Shown here: piece after piece, positions 1 through 6,782 of the stretch
How the letters are laid out: each line of letters starts with the position of its first letter
Numbering within the stretch: position 1 is the stretch's first letter
NCBI GenBank assembly: GCA_964565705.1
Contig: CAZMGD010000088.1
Coordinates: forward strand, 1-18,443
From: CAZMGD01 sp964565705
GTDB taxonomy: Bacteria > Actinomycetota > Acidimicrobiia > Acidimicrobiales > Ilumatobacteraceae
Reading direction: 5' to 3'
Length of the DNA stretch: 18,443 bases
Notes under the pieces: generated by a model
The model's database searches: none
Told to the model about the DNA's origin: nothing
Seen by the model: the letters and a program-made list of their open reading frames with translations, nothing else
Made by a program: the position numbers and the translations under genes

Positions 1-71
1 ATCGAGCGGGCGCAGAACACCGTCGAGCAGCGCAACGCCGAGATCCGCAAGAACGTCCTCAAGTACGACGA
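1..71 (+). other. Stray secA fragment from a variant copy (assembly join)
   Basis: These bases translate in frame 1 to a SecA peptide (IERAQNTVEQ... to KYDE) that appears again, correctly placed, at 254-324. The two stretches agree at 68 of 71 bases, and the three differences (positions 6, 12 and 57) are all silent third-codon changes. The fragment lies before sequence that encodes an earlier part of SecA, so protein order is broken across the N run that follows. The simplest reading is a contig end from a closely related strain placed ahead of the gap. A real second secA copy is possible but not supported by 71 bases. Confidence 0.8.
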
Positions 72-81
72 NNNNNNNNNN
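72..81. other. Assembly gap, 10 N
   Basis: A run of exactly 10 N joins the stray secA fragment to the secA 3' part. The reading frame changes from 1 to 2 across it, and the two sides overlap in content, so the gap length is nominal rather than measured. Confidence 0.98.
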
Positions 82-82
82 C

Positions 83-1126
83 AACCAGCTCCGGGGCCGC
101 TCCGGCCGTCAGGGTGATCCGGGTGAGAGCCGCTTCTACCTGTCGCTGGAAGACGAGCTCATGCGGCTCTTCGCCACCGGCGCCATGAACTGGGTCATGG
201 GCAAGGCCCTGCCCGACGACGTACCGATCGAGGCCCGCATGGTCACCAAGGCCATCGAACGGGCCCAGAACACCGTCGAGCAGCGCAACGCCGAGATCCG
301 CAAGAACGTGCTCAAGTACGACGAGGTGATGAACGAGCAGCGCAAGGTGATCTACCAGCGCCGCGACCAGATCCTCGAGGGTGCCGACCTCAAGGCGGGG
401 GCGATGGAGTACCTCGCGGACGCGGTCGACTCGCTCATCGAGTCGCACTGCGTCAGCGACGTCGAGGAGGAATGGGATCTCGACGGCCTGGCCAAGGAGC
501 TGAAGACGTTCTGGCCGACGCAGCTCACCGAAGCCGAGCTCGGCGCCGGCGGCAACACGAACCGGATGTACGACACGGTGATGTCGGACGCGTCGACGTA
601 CTACGCGCAACGCGAGACCGAGCTGACCGAGCCGGTCATGCGCGAGGTCGAGCGCCAGGTGATGCTGCGGATCATCGACCAGCGCTGGCGCGAGCACCTC
701 GAGGAGATGGACTACCTCCAGGAGGGCATCAACCTGCGGGCCATGGGGCAGAAGGATCCCCTCGTCGAGTGGCAGCGCGAGGGCTACGAGATGTTCGGCA
801 GCCTCATGAAGGGCATCGCCCAGGACTTCGTCCGCTACGTGATGCACGTCCAGGTCGTGCGCAACGATCCCCAGGCTCAGCAGGCCACGGTCGTCAGCAA
901 CATGCAGGAGACGTCCTCGGAGACCGCTCCGACGGACGGGTTCAAGGCCGCGGCGCAGGCGGCCGTGGCGAGCGGCGAGCTCGCGCCCGAGGCGGTCGCT
1001 CCGGCCGCGCCGACCAAGCAGGCCCCGATCGTCAAGGACAAGGACGACTGGTCGAAGACGCCGCGCAACGCGCTGTGTCCCTGCGGCTCCGGCAAGAAGT
1101 TCAAGTTCTGCCACGGCGCGTCCTGA
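83..1126 (+). CDS. secA: Protein translocase ATPase SecA, C-terminal part
   Basis: SecA is the cytoplasmic ATPase motor that drives unfolded preproteins through SecYEG. Only the last 347 residues are present; the 5' part is lost at the N gap. The visible part opens with NQLRGRSGRQGDPG, the arginine-rich helicase motif of the second nucleotide-binding domain, then ESRFYLSLEDELMRLF. The helical scaffold and wing region follow, with RWREHLEEMDYLQEGINLRAMGQKDPL, then an alanine-rich linker. The protein ends in the SEC-C zinc motif CPCGSGKKFKFCH (C-x-C-x8-C-H), which binds zinc and usually SecB or ribosomes; the motif is intact. prfB begins 13 bp downstream, the same order as in many actinobacteria. 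Family assignment is certain; the true start lies outside the window. Confidence 0.96.
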   Translation, partial: NQLRGRSGRQGDPGESRFYLSLEDELMRLFATGAMNWVMGKALPDDVPIEARMVTKAIERAQNTVEQRNAEIRKNVLKYDEVMNEQRKVIYQRRDQILEGADLKAGAMEYLADAVDSLIESHCVSDVEEEWDLDGLAKELKTFWPTQLTEAELGAGGNTNRMYDTVMSDASTYYAQRETELTEPVMREVERQVMLRIIDQRWREHLEEMDYLQEGINLRAMGQKDPLVEWQREGYEMFGSLMKGIAQDFVRYVMHVQVVRNDPQAQQATVVSNMQETSSETAPTDGFKAAAQAAVASGELAPEAVAPAAPTKQAPIVKDKDDWSKTPRNALCPCGSGKKFKFCHGAS

Positions 1127-1139
1127 TCCGCGCCCACCG

Positions 1140-2249
1140 ATGAGGGACTTCTCCAACGATCTGGCCGACGTGCGCCGCCGCATCGACGAAGCGGCGGTGT
1201 ACCTGCGCATCGACGAGAGCCGGACACGCCTCGACGAGCTGGAGCTGGAGATCTCGCGGCCCGACCTCTGGGACGACCAGGACCTCGCCCGCACGATCAA
1301 CGCCGAGTACGCGAACGTGCGCGACGACGTGGCGACCTTCGACACCTTGAGCGGCGACTACGACGACGTCGAGGTGCTGCACGAGATGGCCCGCGAGGAG
1401 GACGACGAGACGCAGGAGCCCGACATCGACGCCGCGCTGATCTCGATCCGGTCGCGACTGGACGGGCTCGAGCTGCGCAGCCTGTTCACCGGTGAGCACG
1501 ACGAGGCCGACGCGATCGTCCAGATCAACGCCAAGGACGGCGGGGTCGACGCCCAGGACTGGAGCGAGATCCTGCTGCGCATGTATCAGCGCTGGGCTGA
1601 GCGGCGCGGGCTGGAGTTCGAGGTCAACGGCATCTCCGAGGGTGCCGAGGCCGGGATCATGTCGGCGGAGTTCACCGTGACAGGCCGCTACGCCTATGGC
1701 CTGTTGACGTCCGAGCGCGGCACCCACCGCCTGGTGCGGATCAGCCCGTTCGACAACCAGGGCCGCCGCCAGACCAGCTTCGCCGCGGTGCAGGTGTGGC
1801 CGGTGATGGACGCGCCGGACCTCGACGTCAACGAGTCCGAGATCCGCATGGAGGTGTTCCGGGCGTCGGGCGCCGGCGGGCAGCACGTCAACAAGACGTC
1901 GTCTGCAGTGCGGCTCATCCACGAGCCGACCGGCCTCGTGGCCAGCTCGCAAGAGGAGCGCAGCCAGCTGCAGAACCGGGAGCGGGCGATGACCCGCCTG
2001 AAGGCGATGATCGCCGCCCGGATCGAGGAGGAGCACGAGGAGGAGCTGGCCCGCATCGCCGGCAAGCAGGCCACGGTCGGGTGGGGCAGCCAGATCCGCT
2101 CGTACGTCGTGCAGCCGTACCAGATGGTCAAGGACCTGCGCACCAACGTCGAGGACGGCAACGTCGATGCGGTGCTCGACGGCGACCTCGACGACTTCAT
2201 GATCGGCTACCTGCAGTGGCGACGCTCCGGCGGCGCCGCCGAAGGGTGA
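1140..2249 (+). CDS. prfB: Peptide chain release factor 2
   Basis: RF2 recognises UGA and UAA stop codons and triggers peptide release on the ribosome. The 369-residue length is normal for the family. The stop-codon-reading tripeptide SPF is at residues 202-204 (RF1 would carry P-x-T). The catalytic GGQ is at 246-248 inside SGAGGQHVNKTSSAVR. The N-terminal coiled region and the C-terminal DLRTNVEDGNVDAVLDGDLDDFI-like block are typical. The reading frame is uninterrupted, so the programmed +1 frameshift that autoregulates prfB in many bacteria is absent, as is usual in actinobacteria. The ATG start follows the secA stop by 13 bp with no clear Shine-Dalgarno, so it is probably co-transcribed with secA. 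Confidence 0.97.
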   Translation: MRDFSNDLADVRRRIDEAAVYLRIDESRTRLDELELEISRPDLWDDQDLARTINAEYANVRDDVATFDTLSGDYDDVEVLHEMAREEDDETQEPDIDAALISIRSRLDGLELRSLFTGEHDEADAIVQINAKDGGVDAQDWSEILLRMYQRWAERRGLEFEVNGISEGAEAGIMSAEFTVTGRYAYGLLTSERGTHRLVRISPFDNQGRRQTSFAAVQVWPVMDAPDLDVNESEIRMEVFRASGAGGQHVNKTSSAVRLIHEPTGLVASSQEERSQLQNRERAMTRLKAMIAARIEEEHEEELARIAGKQATVGWGSQIRSYVVQPYQMVKDLRTNVEDGNVDAVLDGDLDDFMIGYLQWRRSGGAAEG

Positions 2250-2266
2250 CGGGCGCGGCCCGCCCG
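2250..2266 (+). terminator. Short GC hairpin after prfB
   Basis: CGGGCG (2250-2255), a 5-nt loop and CGCCCG (2261-2266) form a 6-bp stem directly after the prfB stop. There is no T-run, so this may be only a weak pause or chance in GC-rich DNA. Confidence 0.25.
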
Positions 2267-2273
2267 GCGCCGG

Positions 2274-2279
2274 TAGCGT
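2274..2279 (+). promoter_or_regulatory. Possible -10 box for ftsEX
   Basis: TAGCGT matches the actinobacterial TANNNT -10 and lies 9 nt before the ftsE GTG. With the hairpin just upstream, it suggests that ftsEX can be transcribed separately from prfB. No -35 is evident. Confidence 0.35.
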
Positions 2280-2288
2280 GAACGCCTT

Positions 2289-2966
2289 GTGATTCGCCTG
2301 GAGAACGTCACCAAGACGTACAACTCCGAAGTGGCAGCCCTTCGTGACGCCAGCTTCGACGTGGCCAAGGCCGAGTTCGTGTTCCTCGTCGGACCGTCGG
2401 GCTCGGGCAAGAGCACGCTGCTGCGCCTCCTCAACCGCCAGGAGCGCCCGGAGCGCGGCGACGTGTGGGTGGCCGGCCGCAACATCAACGCGATGCCCGA
2501 CTCGAAGGTGCCGATGCTGCGCCGCAACATCGGCAACATCTTCCAGGACTACAAGCTGCTCCTGAACAAGACCGTCACCGAGAACGTCGCGTTCGCGCTC
2601 GAGGTGATCGGCAAGCCCAAGCACGTGATCCGCCAGCAGGTGCCCGCCGTGCTCGAACTGGTCGGCCTGGAGGACAAGGGCGACCGCTTCCCGCACCAGC
2701 TGTCCGGCGGCGAGCAGCAGCGAGTGTCGATCGCCCGAGCGTTCGTCAACCGGCCGCTGATCCTCCTCGCCGACGAGCCGACCGGCAACCTCGACCCTGG
2801 AACGGGCGAGGGCATCATGCGCCTGCTCGACCGGATCAACAAGACGGGCACCACCGTCGTGATGGCGACGCACGACCAGCGGATCGTGAACATGATGCGC
2901 CGCAGGGTGATCCAGCTCGACCGCGGCATCATCGTCCGTGACCAGTCCCGAGGGGTGTACGACTAG
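2289..2966 (+). CDS. ftsE: Cell division ATP-binding protein FtsE
   Basis: FtsE is the ABC ATPase partner of FtsX; in actinobacteria the pair activates peptidoglycan hydrolases (RipC type) during growth and division. The 225-residue protein has Walker A GPSGSGKST at 35-43, the Q-loop around IFQDYKLL (typical of FtsE), the signature LSGGEQ at 138-143, Walker B LLADEP with D162-E163, and the switch histidine H195 in ATHDQR. The start is GTG at 2289; the preceding TTG reads directly into a stop. It ends in TAG, whose G is the first base of the ftsX GTG, so the two genes overlap by 1 nt and are translationally coupled. Sequence and linkage leave little doubt. Confidence 0.97.
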   Translation: MIRLENVTKTYNSEVAALRDASFDVAKAEFVFLVGPSGSGKSTLLRLLNRQERPERGDVWVAGRNINAMPDSKVPMLRRNIGNIFQDYKLLLNKTVTENVAFALEVIGKPKHVIRQQVPAVLELVGLEDKGDRFPHQLSGGEQQRVSIARAFVNRPLILLADEPTGNLDPGTGEGIMRLLDRINKTGTTVVMATHDQRIVNMMRRRVIQLDRGIIVRDQSRGVYD

Positions 2967-3868
2967 TGCTCTCACGCATCACGTACGCGCTGCGTGAGAC
3001 CAAGGCCAGCTTCCAGCGCAACGTCACGCTCACCGCCGCGGCCATCGTCACGTCGGCCGTGTCGTTGCTGCTCGCCGGCTCGACGTTCCTCATCCAGCGT
3101 GCGTTCGACAACCTGGTCCTGCAGTGGAAGGGCGGTGTCGAGGTCATCTTGTTCCTGCGCGCCGACGTCACGCCCGACCAGATCGACTACATCGAGGCCC
3201 AGCTCCGGGCCCAGCCCAACGTCGTCGACGTCGACGAGCTGCGCTACCTCACGTCGGCGGAGAGCTACGAGGAGGCCAAGCGAATCTTCGCCGGCGACCC
3301 CTCCACGCTCAGCCTGCTGACCCCGGAGACCACCCCGCCGCAGATCAAGGTGGTTCCCTCCACCGATGACGCCCAGCTGCTGCGGTCGATGGATGACGTC
3401 TGGGGTGCGTACCCGGGCGTGCGCACCGTGACCTATGCGCAAGACACCGTCGACATCGTGTCCCGGGTCTCGAACTTCATACGTGTGGCCACCACCACCA
3501 TGTCGGTCGTGCTGCTGCTCGTCGCCGTCGGCCTGATCTGGAACACGATCCGCACCGCCATGTTCGCCAGACGCCGCGAGATCGAGGTGATGAAGTTGGT
3601 GGGCGCGACCAACTGGTTCATCCGAATACCCTTCATGCTGGAGGGCCTGGTACAGGGTCTGCTCGGCGGCGTGCTGTCGTGCGTCGGGCTCTGGGGGCTG
3701 AACACGGCGTGGACGAACCGGGTGAGGAGCTTCGAGGACACCGAGCTCGCCGCGCTCGTGGTGTCGCCGAGCTACGTCCGGTTCGTGATGATCCTGATGC
3801 TGATCATCGGTGCGCTCGCGGGCGCGATCGGCTCCGGCATCGCCGCCAGCCGGTTCCTCGACGTATGA
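2966..3868 (+). CDS. ftsX: Cell division protein FtsX
   Basis: FtsX is the membrane partner of FtsE and passes the ATPase signal to cell-wall hydrolases outside the cell. The 300-residue protein has the expected topology: a basic N-terminus, TM1 about 22-44, an extracellular domain about 45-170 (the part that contacts the hydrolase), then TM2 about 172-193, TM3 about 222-247 and TM4 about 271-295. The conserved cytoplasmic block RRREIEVMKLVGAT is at 202-215. The GTG start overlaps the ftsE stop. The stop overlaps the next gene by 4 nt (ATGA). No PcsB/RipC-type hydrolase and no smpB follow, although smpB is a frequent neighbour in this phylum. Confidence 0.96.
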   Translation: MLSRITYALRETKASFQRNVTLTAAAIVTSAVSLLLAGSTFLIQRAFDNLVLQWKGGVEVILFLRADVTPDQIDYIEAQLRAQPNVVDVDELRYLTSAESYEEAKRIFAGDPSTLSLLTPETTPPQIKVVPSTDDAQLLRSMDDVWGAYPGVRTVTYAQDTVDIVSRVSNFIRVATTTMSVVLLLVAVGLIWNTIRTAMFARRREIEVMKLVGATNWFIRIPFMLEGLVQGLLGGVLSCVGLWGLNTAWTNRVRSFEDTELAALVVSPSYVRFVMILMLIIGALAGAIGSGIAASRFLDV

Positions 3869-4341
3869 CGGGTACGGCGTCGGTCGAAGAGGAGGTGCGC
3901 AACCTCGTCGGCGCATACTGCAACGAGGTCACGTCGGGCGACATCGAGCGGTGGTCGGCGACGTGGTTGGAGGAGGCGACGTGGGGCATCCCCGGCGCGG
4001 GCACCGTCGTCGGTCGGGCGGCGATCGGCGAGCGGTTCGCGTCGACCCGCGCGATCTACGTGCTGTGCGTGCAAGCGATCCTCAGCATGACGATCGCTGT
4101 CGACGACGCCGACCACGCTGCCGCCCGCACCTACGTGCGCGAACTGCAGTGGAAGCGGATCGACGGTGAGCTGCGCCACAGTGAGCTCATCGGTTGGTAC
4201 GACGATCGCATCGCTCGCGACACGGACGGCTCGTTGCGCTTCGCCGAGCGCAACTTCACGCTGCTGACGTCATCGCCGCTGCCGTGGGACGGGCGCCTGC
4301 ACCGCGCGGTGCACGAGCTCAACGCTTCCGGATCAGCGTGA
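3865..4341 (+). CDS. SnoaL/NTF2-like domain protein
   Basis: A 158-residue protein of the NTF2-like cone fold (SnoaL type). These proteins form a small alpha+beta pocket and serve as hydratases, isomerases, cyclases or dehydrogenase subunits; the substrate cannot be told here. The family pattern is seen in the N-terminal helices VRNLVGAYCNEVTSGDIERW (residues 11-30) followed by LEEATWGIPG and VVGRAAIGERF (49-58), then beta strands through about residue 135 (VRELQWKRIDGELRHSELIGWYDD). The ATG at 3865 overlaps the ftsX TGA (ATGA), so it is co-translated with ftsEX. Its 3' end overlaps the convergent methyltransferase by 23 nt. A role in division is only suggested by position; many such proteins act in lipid or steroid metabolism. 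Confidence 0.8.
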   Translation: MTGTASVEEEVRNLVGAYCNEVTSGDIERWSATWLEEATWGIPGAGTVVGRAAIGERFASTRAIYVLCVQAILSMTIAVDDADHAAARTYVRELQWKRIDGELRHSELIGWYDDRIARDTDGSLRFAERNFTLLTSSPLPWDGRLHRAVHELNASGSA

Positions 4342-4981
4342 CGCCGTCGCCGACGGGCAGGATGTAGCTGTCCACCCGGTCGTCGGCGGCGACGTGATCG
4401 TTGAACCGCTGCAGGGCGAGCGTGTCGCCCTCGGCATCGGCATCGACGACCCGGCCGCTCCACAGCGTGTTGTCGACGAGCAGCAACCCGTTGCGGCGAA
4501 CGAGCGGCAGCAGCGCCTCGTAGTAGGCCACGTAGCCGCCCTTGTCGGCGTCGATGAACGCAAAGTCGATGGGGTCGTCCTCGGGCAGGGTGGCGAGCGT
4601 CTGGATCGCCGGAGCGATGTGCAGGTCGATGCGCTCGGCGACGCCGGCTTCCTCCCAGAACGGCCGGCCGATCGACGTCCACTCGTCGCTGACGTCGCAG
4701 CACGTGAGCCGCCCCTCCGGGCCGAGCGCACGGGCGATGCACAGCGCCGAGTACCCGGTGAACGTGCCGACCTCCACCGCGCGTCGAGCGTCGATCAACC
4801 GCACGAGCAGCTCGATCAGGCTGCCCTGGTCGGATCCGATCTGCATGCCGGCCGCGCGACCGGTCGCCTCTGCCGTGCGGGCGATGAGCTGCTGCTGGAC
4901 GTCGTCGGGTTGGGGGGTCCGGGCCGCGATGTAGGCGGCGATGTCAGGGCTGATGATGTCGCTGCGCGTGCGAGGGGCCAT
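4319..4981 (-). CDS. SAM-dependent O-methyltransferase, CCoAOMT family
   Basis: A class I methyltransferase that moves a methyl group from SAM to a hydroxyl, in this family usually a catechol-like substrate, with a divalent metal. The 220-residue length fits. Motif I is EVGTFTG at 70-76, the acidic residue that binds the SAM ribose region is D96 (TCCDVS), and the metal-site residues are D144 (FIDADK) and D170-N171 (VDNTLWSG). The C-terminal GDGVTLIRKR is typical. The start ATG at 4981 sits 6 nt after a TAGTGT -10 box, implying a leaderless mRNA. It is divergent from the truncated haemoglobin gene. The natural substrate is unknown. Confidence 0.92.
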   Translation of the reverse strand: MAPRTRSDIISPDIAAYIAARTPQPDDVQQQLIARTAEATGRAAGMQIGSDQGSLIELLVRLIDARRAVEVGTFTGYSALCIARALGPEGRLTCCDVSDEWTSIGRPFWEEAGVAERIDLHIAPAIQTLATLPEDDPIDFAFIDADKGGYVAYYEALLPLVRRNGLLLVDNTLWSGRVVDADAEGDTLALQRFNDHVAADDRVDSYILPVGDGVTLIRKR

Positions 4982-4987
4982 GCGCCG

Positions 4988-4993
4988 ACACTA
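4988..4993 (-). promoter_or_regulatory. -10 box of the O-methyltransferase gene
   Basis: On the minus strand TAGTGT (TANNNT) lies 6 nt before the ATG, so transcription would start at or next to the start codon. It is 9 bp from the opposing haemoglobin -10 box. Confidence 0.55.
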
Positions 4994-5002
4994 CGACGAT
5001 CG

Positions 5003-5008
5003 TATGGT
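5003..5008 (+). promoter_or_regulatory. -10 box of the truncated haemoglobin gene
   Basis: TATGGT (TANNNT) lies 6 nt before the GTG at 5015, consistent with a leaderless transcript and supporting that start. An 8-bp palindrome ACGATCGT (4996-5003) lies between the two opposing -10 boxes and could be a regulator site. Confidence 0.55.
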
Positions 5009-5014
5009 GAGAGC

Positions 5015-5434
5015 GTGAGCGAGCGCAGCGTCTACGAGCAGCTTGGCGAGATGCCGTACTTCGAGGCCCTGGTCGACCGCTTCTACGACGGGGTGGAGCA
5101 CGACGACGTGCTGGCGCCCTTGTACCCCGAGGCGCCCGACTTCACCGGCGCGCGGCACCGCTTGACCCTCTTCCTCGCCCAGTACTGGGGCGGTCCGACG
5201 ACCTACAACGAGGAGCGCGGCCATCCGATGCTGCGCGCCCGTCATCTCCCATATCCCGTGGGCCCGCTGCAGCGCGATCGCTGGCTCGTGCACATGACCG
5301 CGGCGGTCGAGGCATCCGACGCCTCCGACGAGCTCCAGCAGGAGCTCCTGGCCTACTTCCTCCGCGCCGCCGAGCACCTCCGCAACGACGAGCAACTCCC
5401 CAACGCAAAGTTCCGCCTCGTCCCCAACGATTGA
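5015..5434 (+). CDS. glbO: Group II truncated haemoglobin (trHbO)
   Basis: A 139-residue 2-on-2 globin that binds haem and O2; proposed family roles include oxygen delivery to the respiratory chain and handling of peroxide or NO. It closely follows the mycobacterial GlbO pattern: RFYDGV with Tyr24 (B10), YPE with Tyr37 (CD1), the block FLAQYWGGPTTYNEERGHP at 53-71, proximal His77 in RARHLPY, and Trp90 (G8), the group II marker. GTG at 5015 gives a normal N-terminus; a nearby ATG at 5004 is out of frame. It diverges from the methyltransferase over 33 bp. It is followed by a repeat-rich region containing an assembly gap. A group II assignment is secure; the exact physiological role is not. Confidence 0.95.
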   Translation: MSERSVYEQLGEMPYFEALVDRFYDGVEHDDVLAPLYPEAPDFTGARHRLTLFLAQYWGGPTTYNEERGHPMLRARHLPYPVGPLQRDRWLVHMTAAVEASDASDELQQELLAYFLRAAEHLRNDEQLPNAKFRLVPND

Positions 5435-5452
5435 CCCGGCCGCCGCCCGTCG

Positions 5453-5506
5453 GTGTGAGAAGTCTGCGCTCGTCGACCTGGATCACAGCGGCGAGGTCTC
5501 TGACAC
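5453..5506. repeat. 54-bp element bounded by imperfect inverted repeats (copy 1)
   Basis: GTGTGAGAA (5453-5461) and TCTCTGACAC (5497-5506) are near-inverse ends of a 54-bp unit. The same span and ends recur on the other side of the N gap, and the right ends share GCGAG followed by TCTGACAC. It is too short to code for a protein and resembles a small palindromic intergenic repeat. Confidence 0.5.
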
Positions 5507-5532
5507 GGCGTCGAGCGGCCCCGCTGGGCGGG

Positions 5533-5632
5533 NNNNNNNNNNNNNNNNNNNNNNNNNNNNNNNNNNNNNNNNNNNNNNNNNNNNNNNNNNNNNNNNNNNN
5601 NNNNNNNNNNNNNNNNNNNNNNNNNNNNNNNN
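5533..5632. other. Assembly gap, 100 N
   Basis: Exactly 100 N, a conventional gap of unknown size. The bases TGGGCGGG occur on both edges (5525-5532 and 5633-5640), so the assembler probably broke on a repeat; the real distance may differ and a small gene could be missing. Confidence 0.97.
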
Positions 5633-5640
5633 TGGGCGGG

Positions 5641-5694
5641 GTGTCAGAACTGGTGGAGGCGTGGCGTGGGCTGTGAACGCGAGTTTTCTGACAC
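5641..5694. repeat. 54-bp element bounded by inverted repeats (copy 2)
   Basis: GTGTCAGAA (5641-5649) is perfectly inverted as TTCTGACAC (5686-5694); one more base pair on each side extends the match to 10 bp (5640 and 5695). The unit is the same length as the one at 5453-5506. No coding frame of interest is inside. Confidence 0.6.
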
Positions 5695-5732
5695 CGGCGG
5701 GCGAGACGCTCGGTGCAGCGCCGGCGCATGCG

Positions 5733-5870
5733 GGTCACCGAGGCTTCGCGAGCGGAGCGAGCCCCCCGAACGGCGCGGACGCGACGACGATCCGGCGCCG
5801 CAGCCGCTCACGGCGAGCGCAGCGAGCCCTCGCCGGCGCGCTCAGGCGCCGCCAGCGAGCGCAGCGAGCA
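5733..5870 (-). repeat. Interspersed GC-rich repeat, copy A (after menB)
   Basis: Read on the minus strand, this begins right after the menB stop and runs through GCTCGCTGCGCTCGC units, then GTGAGCGGCTGCGGCG, a CGTCCGCG..GTTCGG module, another CTCGCTCCGCTCGC and GAAGCCTCGGTGACC. The same series occurs on the plus strand at 11063-11196 and, shortened, at 14055-14178. It holds several imperfect palindromes of the form GCGAGCGnAGCGAGC. The 5435-5870 stretch holds this, the two 54-bp units and the gap, but no gene that I can support. Confidence 0.8.
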
Positions 5871-6782
5871 TCAGTAGTAGTACGGGAACTGGTCCCAGTC
5901 GGGGTCGCGCTTCTCCAGGAAGGCATCGCGGCCTTCTTGGGCTTCGTCGGTCATGTAGGCGAGGCGGGTGGCTTCGCCGGCGAAGACCTGCTGGCCGACG
6001 AGGCCGTCGTCGATGAGGTTCAACGCGAACTTCGCCATCCGCTGGCCGGTGGGGCTCTTGCGGCAGACCTCGCGGGCCCACTCCAGCGCGACCGATTCGA
6101 GCTCGGCGTGGGGCACGACGGCGTTGACCATGCCCATGCGATGTGCGTCGTCGGCGCTGTACTCGCGGCCCAGGAAGAAGATCTCGCGAGCGAACTTCTG
6201 GCCGACCTGACGGGCGAGGTAGGCGGATCCGTAGCCGCCGTCGAAGCTGGCGACGTCGGTGTCGGTCTGCTTGAACCGGGCGTGCTCACGACTGGCGATG
6301 GTGAGATCGGCGGTGACGTGCAGGCTGTGCCCGCCACCGGCGGCCCAGCCCGGCACCGCGCAGATGACGACCTTGGGCATGAACCGGATCAGCCGCTGCA
6401 CCTCGAGGATGTGCAGCCGTCCGGCCGCACCCTGCGGTGGCGCCACGTCGTCGTCGCTCGTGTACTGGTAGCCGGAGCGGCCCCGGATGCGCTGGTCGCC
6501 ACCGCTGCAGAACGCCCACCCGCCGTCCTTCGGTGAGGGCCCGTTGCCCGTCAGCAGGATGCAGCCGATCGTGGTGTCCTGGCGGGCGTGCTCCAGCGCG
6601 GTGTACAGCTCGTCGACGGTGTGCGGGCGGAACGCGTTGCGCACCTCGGGCCGATCGAACGCGACGCGCACCACGGCACGGTCTACCCGCGTCGCGCCCG
6701 TGGATCGGTGGTAGGTGATGTCGGTGAAGTCGAACCCGGCGACGGGGTCCCACGACGACGAATCGAAGATCTCCGACACCAT
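5871..6782 (-). CDS. menB: 1,4-dihydroxy-2-naphthoyl-CoA synthase
   Basis: MenB closes the second ring of the menaquinone nucleus from o-succinylbenzoyl-CoA. The 303-residue protein is of the mycobacterial type almost throughout: DITYHR at 21-26, FDRPEVRNAFRPHTVDELY (42-60), FCSGGDQRIRGRSGYQY (91-107) forming the oxyanion and substrate loop, GWAAGGGHS (145-153), KQTDTDVASFDGGYGS (171-186) with the acidic and serine active-site region, and the MenB-specific C-terminus LAYMTDEAQEGRDAF...KRDPDWDQFP. The C-terminal block separates it from ordinary enoyl-CoA hydratases. The ATG at 6782 shares its A with the TGA of lysR (TGATG), so it is coupled to that regulator. No other men gene is in the window. 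A repeat starts immediately after its stop. Confidence 0.95.
   Translation of the reverse strand: MVSEIFDSSSWDPVAGFDFTDITYHRSTGATRVDRAVVRVAFDRPEVRNAFRPHTVDELYTALEHARQDTTIGCILLTGNGPSPKDGGWAFCSGGDQRIRGRSGYQYTSDDDVAPPQGAAGRLHILEVQRLIRFMPKVVICAVPGWAAGGGHSLHVTADLTIASREHARFKQTDTDVASFDGGYGSAYLARQVGQKFAREIFFLGREYSADDAHRMGMVNAVVPHAELESVALEWAREVCRKSPTGQRMAKFALNLIDDGLVGQQVFAGEATRLAYMTDEAQEGRDAFLEKRDPDWDQFPYYY

Noticed and set aside
1140..1300. Programmed +1 frameshift in prfB
   Set aside because: The frame is continuous from ATG and there is no internal in-frame TGA with a slippery CTT nearby.
59..1345. A 428-residue antisense frame over secA and prfB
   Set aside because: Reads through an N run and lies opposite two certain genes; no recognisable family.
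1101..2975. A 624-residue open frame antisense to prfB and ftsE
   Set aside because: It is His/Asp/Val/Leu-rich, has no domain, and crosses two certain genes; a product of GC-rich third positions.
4394..5434. Long plus-strand frame that joins the haemoglobin to 200 extra N-terminal residues
   Set aside because: The extra part is antisense to the methyltransferase. The GTG at 5015 gives the normal haemoglobin length and has a -10 box in front.
5142..5738. Frames running through the 100-N gap
   Set aside because: They exist only because N codons carry no stop; gap length is arbitrary, so the frame across it means nothing.
5733..5870. Possible CRISPR array
   Set aside because: The repeated GCGAGCGnAGCGAGC units are variable, unevenly spaced, and have no unique spacers or cas genes.
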